From positions 1 through 64,000 of the forward strand of contig JAJFVE010000113.1 in assembly GCA_021371965.1 (NCBI GenBank): a DNA stretch of 64,000 bases, read 5' to 3'. Origin of the DNA: Planctomycetaceae bacterium (GTDB lineage Bacteria; Planctomycetota; Phycisphaerae; SM23-33). The notes beneath the pieces were generated by a model. It was not told where the DNA came from. It ran no database searches and saw only the letters and a program-made list of their open reading frames with translations. Of the stretch, positions 1 through 8,684 are shown in pieces; position 1 is the first letter of the stretch; every line of letters begins with the position of its first letter. The position numbers and the translations under genes were made by a program.

Positions 1-2180
1 TTCTCGTCGATCGCGGAGGCCGACAGACTGATATGGAGGTCTGAAGGAGCGACGTTGCTGACGGTAACAGGCGTGCTCGCCGAGCCGGTCCCGCCGTGGT
101 TGTCGACGACGGCGGCGGTGACGGTGAATGCGCCGGCGCCAGAATCGTTCAAATACTGATGGCTGGCGTCGAAGGTTCTCGCGCCGGCGGCCAGTTCAAT
201 GACGGTGCTGTCGCTGCCGTCGCCCCAGTTGATCGTGACAACGTGGCTGTCCTGGGTCCCGGCGTCGGTGAAGGCGCCATGGACGGACGCGGTGCCGTTC
301 TCGTCGATGGTGGCTGGATCGAGAGCGAGGGCCAGGACGGCCGGCGAGGCGTTGTTGATGATGGTATGGGTGTGAGACGCGGGCTCGTTGGCGGCCGCGC
401 CGAGGCGGGCGTTGGTCGGGTCGGACAGCGTGATCACCAGCGTCTCGTCCAACTCGTCGAGCAGGTCGTCGTCGGCGACCGACAGTGTGATGAACTGCCG
501 CGTCTGGCCGGCCGCGAAGGTCAGAGTCCCCGAGGCCAGGGTATAATCTGTGCCGTCCGTGGCCGTGCCGCCGGTCACAGCGTAGTTTACTGTGACAGTC
601 TGCCCCGAAACCGTCGAGAGCGACACCGGGATCAGCCAAGTCGCGATCGATTCGTCGCTTTGGGACGTGGCCGACTCGAACGCCAGCCGCGGCTGGTCGA
701 ACTGTGTCAGCGACCAGGCTACGTCTGTCGTTGTCCGGGTGCCCTCGCGCTGCAGGCGCAGGTTCGAATCATCCGTCAGCGTCGCCGTCACCGAGGTGTC
801 GTCCAGGGCGTTCTTGTATGGATCGGCGCTGCCGCGGGCGGAGATGATGGTCATCGCCCGCGAAAGACTCTCGACGCTGGTTACCGGCACGTCCAGCAAA
901 GTGGCCGTTGCCCCCGAGGTGGTGAAGGAAGCGGCCCCCGACTGCACGGACGAGCCGGGCATGGAAATCACGAACCACGCGATGTCCACGGCGTGGATGC
1001 TGCTGACGCGGTCGAAGGTCAACTGGGTCGAGGAGATCATGCGGCCGCGGGTCTGGTACTGGGCCTCCAGACCGTCGTCGCCGGTGCTGGTGCGGCGAGT
1101 GAAGACCATGAACGCGCTGGCTGGATCGACCGCTGAGGCCAGATCGACCGTGACGGCGGTATTGCCGGCGGTGATGGAAGTCAGCCCCGACTGCACGGTG
1201 GTGGTCGTATCGGTGAACTCGATCACCTGCCAGGCCACCGAGACCGGCGTGCCGGTCTCCATGCGAGTCAATTCGAGGTTAGCGCCGCTGCTCAGGCGGG
1301 CGCGGGTGGTCCACTCCCCGTCCTTGCTGATGCTGTTGAGGCTGGTGCGCTCGCTGGTCAGCACGAAGGCCTTGCCCAGATCGACCGAGCTGATGGCGAC
1401 GTTCTGGGCCTCATCCGAGCCGCCGAAGGTTGTGACGCCCCGCTGGACGCTGATCCCCTGCGAGAACTCCACCACCTGCCAGTCGATGGAGACATCGACG
1501 TTGGAGTTCTCGTTGCGGGTGAACAGCAGCGTGGTGGAGTCGATCAGTTCGTAAGTGACGCGATTCTGCGGAGACGTGCCGCCCGTGCGCTCGGTGCCGA
1601 TCACGAAGGCCTTGGACATGTCCACGGCGCTGGCGAGCGTCACCGTCATCGACGACGAGCCGCTGGCCAGGGTCGCGCTGCCCCGCTGGACGCCCTTGAT
1701 GGCCGCGGCGGTGTCATCATTATATATGGTGCCCACGCCCTGGGCGGTCTCGACGGCCGAGTCGCCGGTGGGGTTGGACAGGTTGACGAAGAACGTCTCG
1801 TTGAGCTCGTTGAGCACGTCGCCGTAGACGCTGACCGAGATCGTGCGGCTGGTCTGGCCGGCCGTAAACTGCAGCGTGCCCGAGGCAGCCTGGTAATCGC
1901 TGCCGGCGGCGGCCGTCGAGTCGGCTGTGGCATAATCCACGCTCGAAGCCAGCTCCGTGTCGCCGCTGCGAAGGACGGTGAACACCGCGCTCTTGGAGCC
2001 GCTGTTATCCTCCACCACCGCCGCATTGTCGATCTTGTACACGCTCGACAGCAACAGCCGAGGCTCCAGGGACTCCAGCGTCGGATAGGCAAACTGCCGC
2101 GAGTTCTCCTGCATGGAGCGCCTGAAAACGTAGCCGTAGAGCTTGTTGAGAAGCTTTATAGCGTGTGAAGACGGTGACAT
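1..2180 (-). CDS. LEPR-XLL-domain large surface/adhesin-like protein with Calx-beta and PKD-like domains (C-terminus outside window)
   Basis: The frame is open from ATG 2180 to the left window edge, so only the first 726 residues are visible. The start is backed by a GGAGCG ribosome site 4 bases upstream. Residues 38-44 read LEPRLLL, the LEPR-XLL motif found near the N-terminus of large exported proteins, mainly in Planctomycetota. A Calx-beta domain follows (about 50-155, ending in a YNDD-type motif), then about four divergent copies of a roughly 80-100 residue beta module marked by W-x-V-I/V-x-F (about 160-470). A second Calx-beta domain (about 480-590) and a PKD-like domain with a WGDGS motif come next. 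There is no classical signal peptide before LEPR-XLL; a basic N-terminus (KLLNKLYGYVFRR) precedes it. It probably acts as a cell-surface adhesin or matrix protein. It is divergent from the HlyD/M50/SecA-like genes, which may export it; that link is inferred. Confidence 0.85.
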   Translation of the reverse strand, partial: MSPSSHAIKLLNKLYGYVFRRSMQENSRQFAYPTLESLEPRLLLSSVYKIDNAAVVEDNSGSKSAVFTVLRSGDTELASSVDYATADSTAAAGSDYQAASGTLQFTAGQTSRTISVSVYGDVLNELNETFFVNLSNPTGDSAVETAQGVGTIYNDDTAAAIKGVQRGSATLASGSSSMTVTLASAVDMSKAFVIGTERTGGTSPQNRVTYELIDSTTLLFTRNENSNVDVSIDWQVVEFSQGISVQRGVTTFGGSDEAQNVAISSVDLGKAFVLTSERTSLNSISKDGEWTTRARLSSGANLELTRMETGTPVSVAWQVIEFTDTTTTVQSGLTSITAGNTAVTVDLASAVDPASAFMVFTRRTSTGDDGLEAQYQTRGRMISSTQLTFDRVSSIHAVDIAWFVISMPGSSVQSGAASFTTSGATATLLDVPVTSVESLSRAMTIISARGSADPYKNALDDTSVTATLTDDSNLRLQREGTRTTTDVAWSLTQFDQPRLAFESATSQSDESIATWLIPVSLSTVSGQTVTVNYAVTGGTATDGTDYTLASGTLTFAAGQTRQFITLSVADDDLLDELDETLVITLSDPTNARLGAAANEPASHTHTIINNASPAVLALALDPATIDENGTASVHGAFTDAGTQDSHVVTINWGDGSDSTVIELAAGARTFDASHQYLNDSGAGAFTVTAAVVDNHGGTGSASTPVTVSNVAPSDLHISLSASAIDE

Positions 2181-2420
2181 TGTGCGCTCCTTGTTGCGCG
2201 GGCCTTGTGGCCCAGAAATCATTTACCCTGATTCAGATGTCCCCAAAAAACGACAGGGGGCTTGTTGCTGAAGCCATACCTTGTTCGACGGGAAAAATCT
2301 TAAATGGAACAACCTATGGGCAGCAACTCAATTCCCTAAAATCTTTCAATAATGGGTATAATCGGCGTCACATGCCACAAGAACGGAGCCTGTAAACGAT
2401 TCAAAATCGGAAAAGCTTGT

Positions 2421-2450
2421 TTGGCTTTAATTGCCCGGTGCCGTTACAAT
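2421..2450 (+). promoter_or_regulatory. Candidate sigma-70 promoter for the GAF-HlyD/M50/SecA-like operon
   Basis: TTGGCT (2421-2426) and TACAAT (2445-2450) are separated by 18 bases, about 50 bases upstream of the HlyD-like start. It lies in the AT-richer 320-base gap (2181-2500) between the divergent LEPR-XLL gene and this operon, which holds no convincing gene. Confidence 0.45.
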
Positions 2451-2500
2451 CGCCCCCGCAATTTTGATGAAGATCTTGCAGATGCTGGTTGGGGAGATTC

Positions 2501-4384
2501 ATGACAATCAATCACGCTCAATCCGCTGATAACACCGGCAGCGGCAAGGACGGCCTGGCAGATATGCTAGACCGCCTGCGGCGTTTCGAGGGGCCGCCGG
2601 AGCAGTTCCTGCTGGAGCTGCTGGCGGTGCAGTGTCGCGTCAGCGGCTGTTCGTGCGGGGCGATCCTGCGCCAGGGCGAACAAGGCACGATCGACGTGGT
2701 AGCCATCTATCCGCCTCCTGCGGCGGCCAACGCGGCGGCTCCGGTATGGCTGGCTACGGCCGCCCAGGTCGCGCCGAACGTGATAGCCAAGGGCCAGACT
2801 TGCGTTCAAGCTCTTGAGCAGGGTAGCGAGCTATATGGCGAGCCGGCAGCTCGACATCTGGTTCTGATGCCAATCTCCACGGGCGGGCGAACGCAGGGAG
2901 TTGCGGCGTTCCTTGCAGAAAGCGATGACAGGCGTGTGCTGGCGGCCGCGCGGCAGCGGCTGGAATTGTCCGCCAGTTTGCTGAGCCTTTACGAGATGCG
3001 TCTGGCACTGCAGCGGCGGGAAGTGGATTTCGCCCGGCTGCGATCTTCCATGGAAGTGCTGTCAGCCGTCAATACTCACGAACGCTTCACGGCCACGGCG
3101 ATGGCGCTGTGCAATGAACTGGCGGCCCGGTGGCAGTGCCACCGCGTATCGGTCGGATTCCTCAAGGGGCGATATGTCAAGCTCAAGGCCACCAGCCACA
3201 CGGAGAAGTTCAGCCGCAAGATGAAGCTTGTGCAGGACATCGAGGCGGCGGCCGAGGAATGCATTGACCAGGATGTTGAGATCCTCTACCCATCGTCCGA
3301 ACAGGCCAGCTGCGTCAGCCGCGCCTGCGGGGAGTTGGCCCGCCGCCAGGGCCCCAGCGCCGTGCTGGCACTGCCGCTGCGGCGGTCAAACCATGCAGTT
3401 GCCGTGGTGGTGCTGGAGCGCGACTTTGAAAAACCTTTCACATTGGAAGAGGCCGAGGCAATCCGCCTGGCGATGGATCTATGCGCAGCCAGGCTGATCG
3501 GCCTGGCAGAGACCGACCGGTGGTTGGGCGCGCGGCTGGCCACCAGTGTCGACCATGCGCTGGCCAAGGCGTTGGGACCCAAGCATACCTGGGCTAAGCT
3601 TCTGGCCGTAGGCGTCTTGGTGGGCATCCTGTGCCTGATCTTCATCCAGGGCGACTATCAAGCGGAAGGCTCTTTTGTGACCGAGGCCTCACAGCGGCGG
3701 GTGATCACGGCGCCTTTCGACGGTTATCTTGAAAAGAGCTTCGTCGAGCCCGATACACGCGTGGAGGCCGGCGCGGTTCTGGCCCAACTTGAGACGCGAG
3801 ACCTCCGGGCCCAGCTTCGCAAGGCCGTCGCCGACGGGGGCAAGTACGCCAAGCAGGCCGATGTGGCGATGGCCCAGGGCAAGACCGCCGAGGCGCAAAT
3901 CGCCCAGGAAAACGCCAAAGCCTCCGCAGTCGAGGCCGAATTACTGAACGACCAGATCACGCGGGCGCGCATCACTTCACCGGTAGTCGGGCTGGTGTTG
4001 GTGGGCGATCTCAAGAAACGCATCGGCGTGCCGGTCTCAAGGCGGGATGTGCTCTTTGAGGTGGCGCCGATTGAAGACCTGTATGCGGACTTGTCGATCG
4101 GCGAGGACCAGATCACGCCGGTGCAGGCCGGGCAGAGCGGCGAGCTGGCCAGCGAGTCCTACCCACAGGAGCGCGTCACCTTCACCGTCGAACGGATCAC
4201 GCCGGTGGCCGAAGTGGTCGAGCAGGATAACGTGTTCAAGGTCCGCGTCAAGCTGCACCGCCCGCCGCAGTGGCTCAGACCCGGAATGACCGGCGTGGCC
4301 AAAGTGGATCTTGGCCGCAAGCCTTTGGGGTGGCTATGGTCGCGGCGGCTGGTGAACTGGATTCGAATGAAGATCTGGCTCTAG
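2501..4384 (+). CDS. GAF-domain HlyD-family membrane fusion protein
   Basis: This 627-residue protein joins sensory-type domains to a transport adaptor. Residues about 15-155 form a degenerate GAF-like domain and about 175-340 a clearer GAF domain. A single membrane helix follows at about 366-385, then an HlyD-type adaptor: a lipoyl-like half beginning QRRVITAPFDGYL, a coiled-coil hairpin (about 420-490), the second lipoyl half (RARITSPVVG) and a beta-barrel/membrane-proximal domain ending in a RPGMTGVAKV-type motif. ATG 2501 is chosen over an in-frame TTG at 2489 because GGGGAG sits 4 bases upstream of it. The M50 gene follows after 24 bases, so they are probably cotranscribed. GAF domains are unusual on HlyD adaptors and would lie on the cytoplasmic side, so they may bind a small ligand or a partner protein. 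No ABC transporter ATPase or TolC-like gene is adjacent. Confidence 0.85.
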   Translation: MTINHAQSADNTGSGKDGLADMLDRLRRFEGPPEQFLLELLAVQCRVSGCSCGAILRQGEQGTIDVVAIYPPPAAANAAAPVWLATAAQVAPNVIAKGQTCVQALEQGSELYGEPAARHLVLMPISTGGRTQGVAAFLAESDDRRVLAAARQRLELSASLLSLYEMRLALQRREVDFARLRSSMEVLSAVNTHERFTATAMALCNELAARWQCHRVSVGFLKGRYVKLKATSHTEKFSRKMKLVQDIEAAAEECIDQDVEILYPSSEQASCVSRACGELARRQGPSAVLALPLRRSNHAVAVVVLERDFEKPFTLEEAEAIRLAMDLCAARLIGLAETDRWLGARLATSVDHALAKALGPKHTWAKLLAVGVLVGILCLIFIQGDYQAEGSFVTEASQRRVITAPFDGYLEKSFVEPDTRVEAGAVLAQLETRDLRAQLRKAVADGGKYAKQADVAMAQGKTAEAQIAQENAKASAVEAELLNDQITRARITSPVVGLVLVGDLKKRIGVPVSRRDVLFEVAPIEDLYADLSIGEDQITPVQAGQSGELASESYPQERVTFTVERITPVAEVVEQDNVFKVRVKLHRPPQWLRPGMTGVAKVDLGRKPLGWLWSRRLVNWIRMKIWL

Positions 4385-4408
4385 AAGTGGTTCCCGGCGA
4401 CGTGCAAA

Positions 4409-6622
4409 ATGCCCATTCAACGCCCGACATTCAGTGAGTCCTGGTACCGCGTGGCGGCTCTATCGCCGCGGCTGCGTGGGACGGTTCAGGTCAGCCGCCA
4501 GTTCTTCCGCGGCCAAATGTGGCACGTGCTGCAGGACCCTTCGAGCAACCAGTTCTTTCGCCTCAACGAACCGGCGTATATGTTTATAGGGCTTCTTGAC
4601 GGGCGGCGGAGCATCGCCGACACCTGGAAGATCTGCAATGAAAAGCTCGGCGACGATGCTCCCACACAGGGCGAAGTCATTTCGCTGCTGGGCCAGCTTT
4701 ATACCTCTAATTTGCTGTCGGCCCAGGTGCCGCCGGATGCTCGGGGCCTGTTCAACCGCTACCACAAGCGCGTCAGCCGCGAGATGCGCGGGTATCTGAC
4801 CAACCTGCTGTTCGTGCGCATCCCGCTGCTTGACCCCAACAACTTCCTGGATCGCTGGGTCGGCGCCGTCGGTCCTCTGTTTGGCCCGGCCGGGCTGGTC
4901 ATCCTGCTGGCGCTGCTGGGCGTAGCGGGGTATTTACTGGCCGGGCGAGGCAGCGAACTGATGTCGCGCGGGGCGGGGGTGCTTGACACCGACAATCTGC
5001 CGCTGCTGTACGCCAGTTTCATCTTCATCAAGCTCTTCCACGAGTTCGGCCACGCCTTCGCGTGCAAGAAGTTCGGCTTGGCCTCGGGGGGCGGCGGCGA
5101 GGTGCATGCGATGGGCGTGATGATGTTGATCTTCACCCCCATGCCGTACGTCGACGCCTCCAGCGCGTGGGCCCTGCGCAGCAAGCTGCAGCGCATCGTC
5201 GTCGGCGCCGGCGGGATGCTGGTGGAGTTGGGCGTGGCTTCTATTGCAGTGGTTGTATGGGCGATGACGCACAGCAAAACCCCCACCCCGCTCAACGCCA
5301 TCGCCTACAACGTCATGTTCATCGCCGGCGTCTCGACGCTGCTGTTCAACGCCAATCCACTGCTGCGATACGACGGCTATTACATCTTCTCCGACCTGCT
5401 GGAGATCCCCAATCTCGCCGGCCGTTCGACCCAGTACCTCTATTACCTGGTCAAGCGGTACGCCTGGGGCGTCAAGAATCTGCAGTGCCCGGCCCATTCA
5501 AGAGGCGAGAAGGCCTGGTTCATGTTCTATGGCCCCGCTTCTATCGCCTATCGCGTCGTGGTCTGCGTCGGAATCCTGACCTTCATCGCCGATAAGCTGT
5601 TCTTTGTCGGTGCGATCCTGGCAGTTGCGGCCGTAGCCGCGTGGGTGCTGACCCCGGTGGGCAAGTTCGTTCACTATCTTGTTTCAAATACGGAACTGGC
5701 CCGCTCCAGGGCCAGAGCGGTCATAAGCACGCTGGTACTGGCGGCGCTGCTGGCGGCGGGCCTGGGGCTGATCCGCGCCAGCGACACGACGCGCGTCGAG
5801 GGCGTAACCGAGCCGCGGGACATGCGCGTGATCTACCCCGCCGCCGAGGGTGTGCTGCAGCGCATCGCAGCGACGCCGGGACAAAAGGTCCTGCAGGGGC
5901 AGACGCTGGCCGTGCTGGTGAATCCGGAACTCCAAACCAACCTCAAGACCCAGCAGCACAGCCGCGCGGCACTGCTGACTCAAAGGGAAATTGCCCGCAC
6001 AGACAATGCAGCCGAGGTGCAGGTGCTCGACGCCATGATTGAGGCGATGGACAAGAAGATCGCCGACCTGCGCCAGCAGATAAGCTCGCTGACGATTACC
6101 GCTCCCATCGCGGGCCTGTGGGTTGCGCCGGATCTGGACCGCTACGAGGGCAGCTTCTTGTCTCGCGACAAGCAGATAGGCATGGTAGTGGACCTCGACC
6201 ACCTGCTGATCCGGGCGGTGGCCAAGCAGGATGTGGCCGCTGTGCTGGTGAATGAAGAAGTGCAGAATGTCGAGCTTCGACTCCAGGGGCGGCCGGACCT
6301 GACGGTCGACGGGCGGCCGCTGCACGGAAGGATCGAGGCGATCTTCAAGGCCGGCCAGGCGAACCTGCCTTCAGCCGCCTTAGGCTACGCCGCCGGCGGC
6401 TCGGTGCAAACCAAGGCTGACGACCAGCATGGGACAACGGCGGCGCAGATGTTCTTCGAGCTTCGAATCGTGCCGGACCTGACGGCGGCGGCCGCGGCGC
6501 AAGGCCTGCGCCTGCTGCCGGGCCAGCGCGTGGTAGCCCGGATCGACCTGCCCGCCAAGCCTCTGGCGGTGCAGTGGTGGCACGAATTGCAGCAGGTAAT
6601 TCAGAAGAGATTCAAGGTATAG
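4409..6622 (+). CDS. PqqD-like/M50 site-2-type metalloprotease fused to an HlyD-like adaptor
   Basis: This 737-residue multi-pass protein has three parts. Residues about 25-95 resemble a PqqD/RRE fold (HVLQDPSSNQFFRLNE followed by LLDGRRSI), which in other systems binds leader peptides. The membrane part carries the zinc-protease motif HEFGH at 211-215 and the NANPLLRYDG motif at 314-323, the S2P equivalent of NxxP...DG, so the catalytic residues are intact. After the last helix (about 440-465) comes an HlyD-like region with a lipoyl half-motif (VIYPAAEGVLQRI), a coiled coil and a second half (LTITAPIAGLW). Site-2 proteases cut substrates within the membrane. The fusion to an adaptor resembles the annotated class 'putative peptide zinc metalloprotease'. 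The gene lies between the GAF-HlyD gene and the SecA-like gene, pointing to a shared export or processing role. Confidence 0.87.
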   Translation: MPIQRPTFSESWYRVAALSPRLRGTVQVSRQFFRGQMWHVLQDPSSNQFFRLNEPAYMFIGLLDGRRSIADTWKICNEKLGDDAPTQGEVISLLGQLYTSNLLSAQVPPDARGLFNRYHKRVSREMRGYLTNLLFVRIPLLDPNNFLDRWVGAVGPLFGPAGLVILLALLGVAGYLLAGRGSELMSRGAGVLDTDNLPLLYASFIFIKLFHEFGHAFACKKFGLASGGGGEVHAMGVMMLIFTPMPYVDASSAWALRSKLQRIVVGAGGMLVELGVASIAVVVWAMTHSKTPTPLNAIAYNVMFIAGVSTLLFNANPLLRYDGYYIFSDLLEIPNLAGRSTQYLYYLVKRYAWGVKNLQCPAHSRGEKAWFMFYGPASIAYRVVVCVGILTFIADKLFFVGAILAVAAVAAWVLTPVGKFVHYLVSNTELARSRARAVISTLVLAALLAAGLGLIRASDTTRVEGVTEPRDMRVIYPAAEGVLQRIAATPGQKVLQGQTLAVLVNPELQTNLKTQQHSRAALLTQREIARTDNAAEVQVLDAMIEAMDKKIADLRQQISSLTITAPIAGLWVAPDLDRYEGSFLSRDKQIGMVVDLDHLLIRAVAKQDVAAVLVNEEVQNVELRLQGRPDLTVDGRPLHGRIEAIFKAGQANLPSAALGYAAGGSVQTKADDQHGTTAAQMFFELRIVPDLTAAAAAQGLRLLPGQRVVARIDLPAKPLAVQWWHELQQVIQKRFKV

Positions 6623-6704
6623 ACATGCGTCACAGCGGTCGCCGCGGTCAATCGGATCTGTAAATCGGATATTGGAATTGCTTCTACCGAGCACAACCTG
6701 GCGA

Positions 6705-8684
6705 ATGTTGTCCCAGTCCACGGCCAGCGACCCGCTACCCCGCACGCTCGATGCGGCTTGGGATACCGCCATTGGCTTGGCCACTAACCTGCTGCCCCGC
6801 ACCCGGCGGTTCCTGGCGCAGGCCGATGCCGTGCTGGCGATGGAGAAGCAGTTCGCTGATCTGACCGACGCGAAACTGGGCGAGCAGGCCCAGCGTCACC
6901 GAGAGCTTTTTAGACGCAATCGCCAGAAGAAGAGCGACCTGCTGGCGGCTTTTGCAGTTGTTCGCGAGGTGGCTTTCCGCCACCTTGGCGAACGGCCGTA
7001 CCGCGTGCAGGTGGCCGGAGCACTGGCGATCGAGGCCGGCTGCATCGCCGAGATGGCCACCGGCGAGGGCAAGACGCTGACGGCCACCATGCCCGCGACG
7101 ATCGCCGGCTGGCGCGGGCGCGGCTGCCACGTGCTAACGGTCAATGACTATCTGGCCAAGCGCGACGCAGAATGGATGAACAAAGTCTATCGCTTCTGCG
7201 GCCTGCGGGCAGCGTATATCGAAGGTGAGATGGAGAACGACGCGCGGCGCGATGCGTATGGGGCCGACATAACCTACTGCACCAACAAGGAAGTGACCGC
7301 CGACTTCCTCCGCGACCGCCTGGCGCTGGGCAAGCTGCGCGGCCTGACCGACGCGCTGCTGGCCAAGATCGTCGAAGGCAGCGGACGCGGCACCGACCGG
7401 CTGCTGCAGACGGGCCTGGCCTGCGCGATCATCGACGAGGCCGATTCGGTCCTGATCGACGAGGCCGTCACGCCGCTGATCATCTCCGGCGAGGCGCCCA
7501 ACCAGGACCAAGTAGCCGCCTTCTCGCAGGCAGTCGCCCTGGCTCGGCAACTCGATGCCGAAAAACACTATCGCATCAACGAGCGATACCGGGAAGTGGA
7601 TATCACCGACGACGGCCAGGAACGGCTGGACGAATTGGGCCGTGGCCTGGGCGGCATCTGGACTGGACGGCGCCGCCGTGAGGAACTGGTCGTGCAGGCC
7701 CTGACCGCCGAGATCTTCTACCGCCGCGATAAACAGTACGTAGTCGACGATGGCAAGGTCGTCATCGTCGACGAATCAACCGGCCGCCTGATGCCCGACC
7801 GCGAGTGGCGCGATGGGTTGCACCAGGCCGTGCAGGCCAAAGAAGGCCTGGAGGTGCTGGCCCCCAAGGACACCTACGCCCGCATCAGCTTCCAGCGATT
7901 CTTCCGCCAGTACAAGAAACTCTCGGGCATGACCGGCACAGCCGCCGAGGCTTCGCTGGAGTTCTGGCAGATCTATCACCTGCCCGTGGCCGTCATCCCC
8001 ACCAATCGCCCCTGCGTTCGTAAGGTTGCTCCCGACCGCGTCTTCGCCGCCGAGACTGCCAAGTGGGCTGCCGTCGTCGAACGGATCAAAGCCATTCATG
8101 CCGGCAGCGCCCCCATCCTTATCGGCACCAGAAGTGTCCGCGCCAGCGAGCAGCTTTCGGCGATGCTGACAGCCCAGGGCCTGGAGCACCAAGTACTCAA
8201 CGCCGTCCGACACGCCGAGGAAGCCCAGATCGTCGCCGGCGCGGGAGCGCCAGGGCGCATTACCGTCGCGACGAACATGGCCGGCCGCGGCACCGACATC
8301 AAGCTAGGCCGCGGCGTGACGGAACTGGGCGGCCTGCATGTGATCGCCACCGAGCGCCATGAGTCAAGGCGCGTCGACCGCCAGCTGATAGGCCGCTGCG
8401 CCCGCCAGGGCGACCCCGGCTGCGCCGAAATCTTCGTGAGCCTGGAGGACGAATTAGTCCGCCGCCACGCCCCCACCACCAGCGCGATCCTCCGCACCCG
8501 CCACGCCACCCGCACGGCAAAGGTCGCCAGCATCCCTGAGGTCTCATCCTGCATCACCCGCCGAATCTTCTCCTCAGCCCAGCGCACCGCCAACCGCCAG
8601 GCCCTGTCCCAGCGCAAAGGCGTCCTCAAAACCGATGACTGGCTGGATGAATATCTGGGGTTCGCCGGTGCTACAGGCAATTGA
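6705..8684 (+). CDS. Minimal SecA-like preprotein translocase ATPase
   Basis: This 659-residue protein keeps the SecA motor core: Walker A MATGEGKT (about 117-124), the DEAD-type box DEAD at about 244-247, MAGRGTDI in the second ATPase fold (about 525-532) and a variant of the arginine-finger motif, QLIGRCARQGDPG. Usual SecA is about 830-900 residues; here fewer than 90 residues follow that last motif. The helical wing, most of the helical scaffold and the C-terminal zinc-binding tail therefore appear to be missing. This fits an accessory SecA (SecA2-like) rather than the housekeeping protein. The start is uncertain: ATG 6705 is used, but TTG 6672 is in frame and also possible, and neither has a strong ribosome site. 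It sits 82 bases after the M50 gene on the same strand. Confidence 0.85.
   Translation: MLSQSTASDPLPRTLDAAWDTAIGLATNLLPRTRRFLAQADAVLAMEKQFADLTDAKLGEQAQRHRELFRRNRQKKSDLLAAFAVVREVAFRHLGERPYRVQVAGALAIEAGCIAEMATGEGKTLTATMPATIAGWRGRGCHVLTVNDYLAKRDAEWMNKVYRFCGLRAAYIEGEMENDARRDAYGADITYCTNKEVTADFLRDRLALGKLRGLTDALLAKIVEGSGRGTDRLLQTGLACAIIDEADSVLIDEAVTPLIISGEAPNQDQVAAFSQAVALARQLDAEKHYRINERYREVDITDDGQERLDELGRGLGGIWTGRRRREELVVQALTAEIFYRRDKQYVVDDGKVVIVDESTGRLMPDREWRDGLHQAVQAKEGLEVLAPKDTYARISFQRFFRQYKKLSGMTGTAAEASLEFWQIYHLPVAVIPTNRPCVRKVAPDRVFAAETAKWAAVVERIKAIHAGSAPILIGTRSVRASEQLSAMLTAQGLEHQVLNAVRHAEEAQIVAGAGAPGRITVATNMAGRGTDIKLGRGVTELGGLHVIATERHESRRVDRQLIGRCARQGDPGCAEIFVSLEDELVRRHAPTTSAILRTRHATRTAKVASIPEVSSCITRRIFSSAQRTANRQALSQRKGVLKTDDWLDEYLGFAGATGN

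Noticed and set aside
96..1554. Plus-strand frames of 346 and 320 residues opposite the LEPR-XLL gene
   Set aside because: The minus strand is open without stops and gives Calx-beta and PKD-like motifs; these frames are shadows.
2165..2395. A 76-residue plus-strand frame in the divergent gap
   Set aside because: Overlaps the LEPR-XLL start and promoter region, no ribosome site or family likeness.
2501..8684. Classical type I secretion system
   Set aside because: An HlyD adaptor is present but no ABC ATPase or TolC-like gene is adjacent; a SecA-like ATPase occupies that place.
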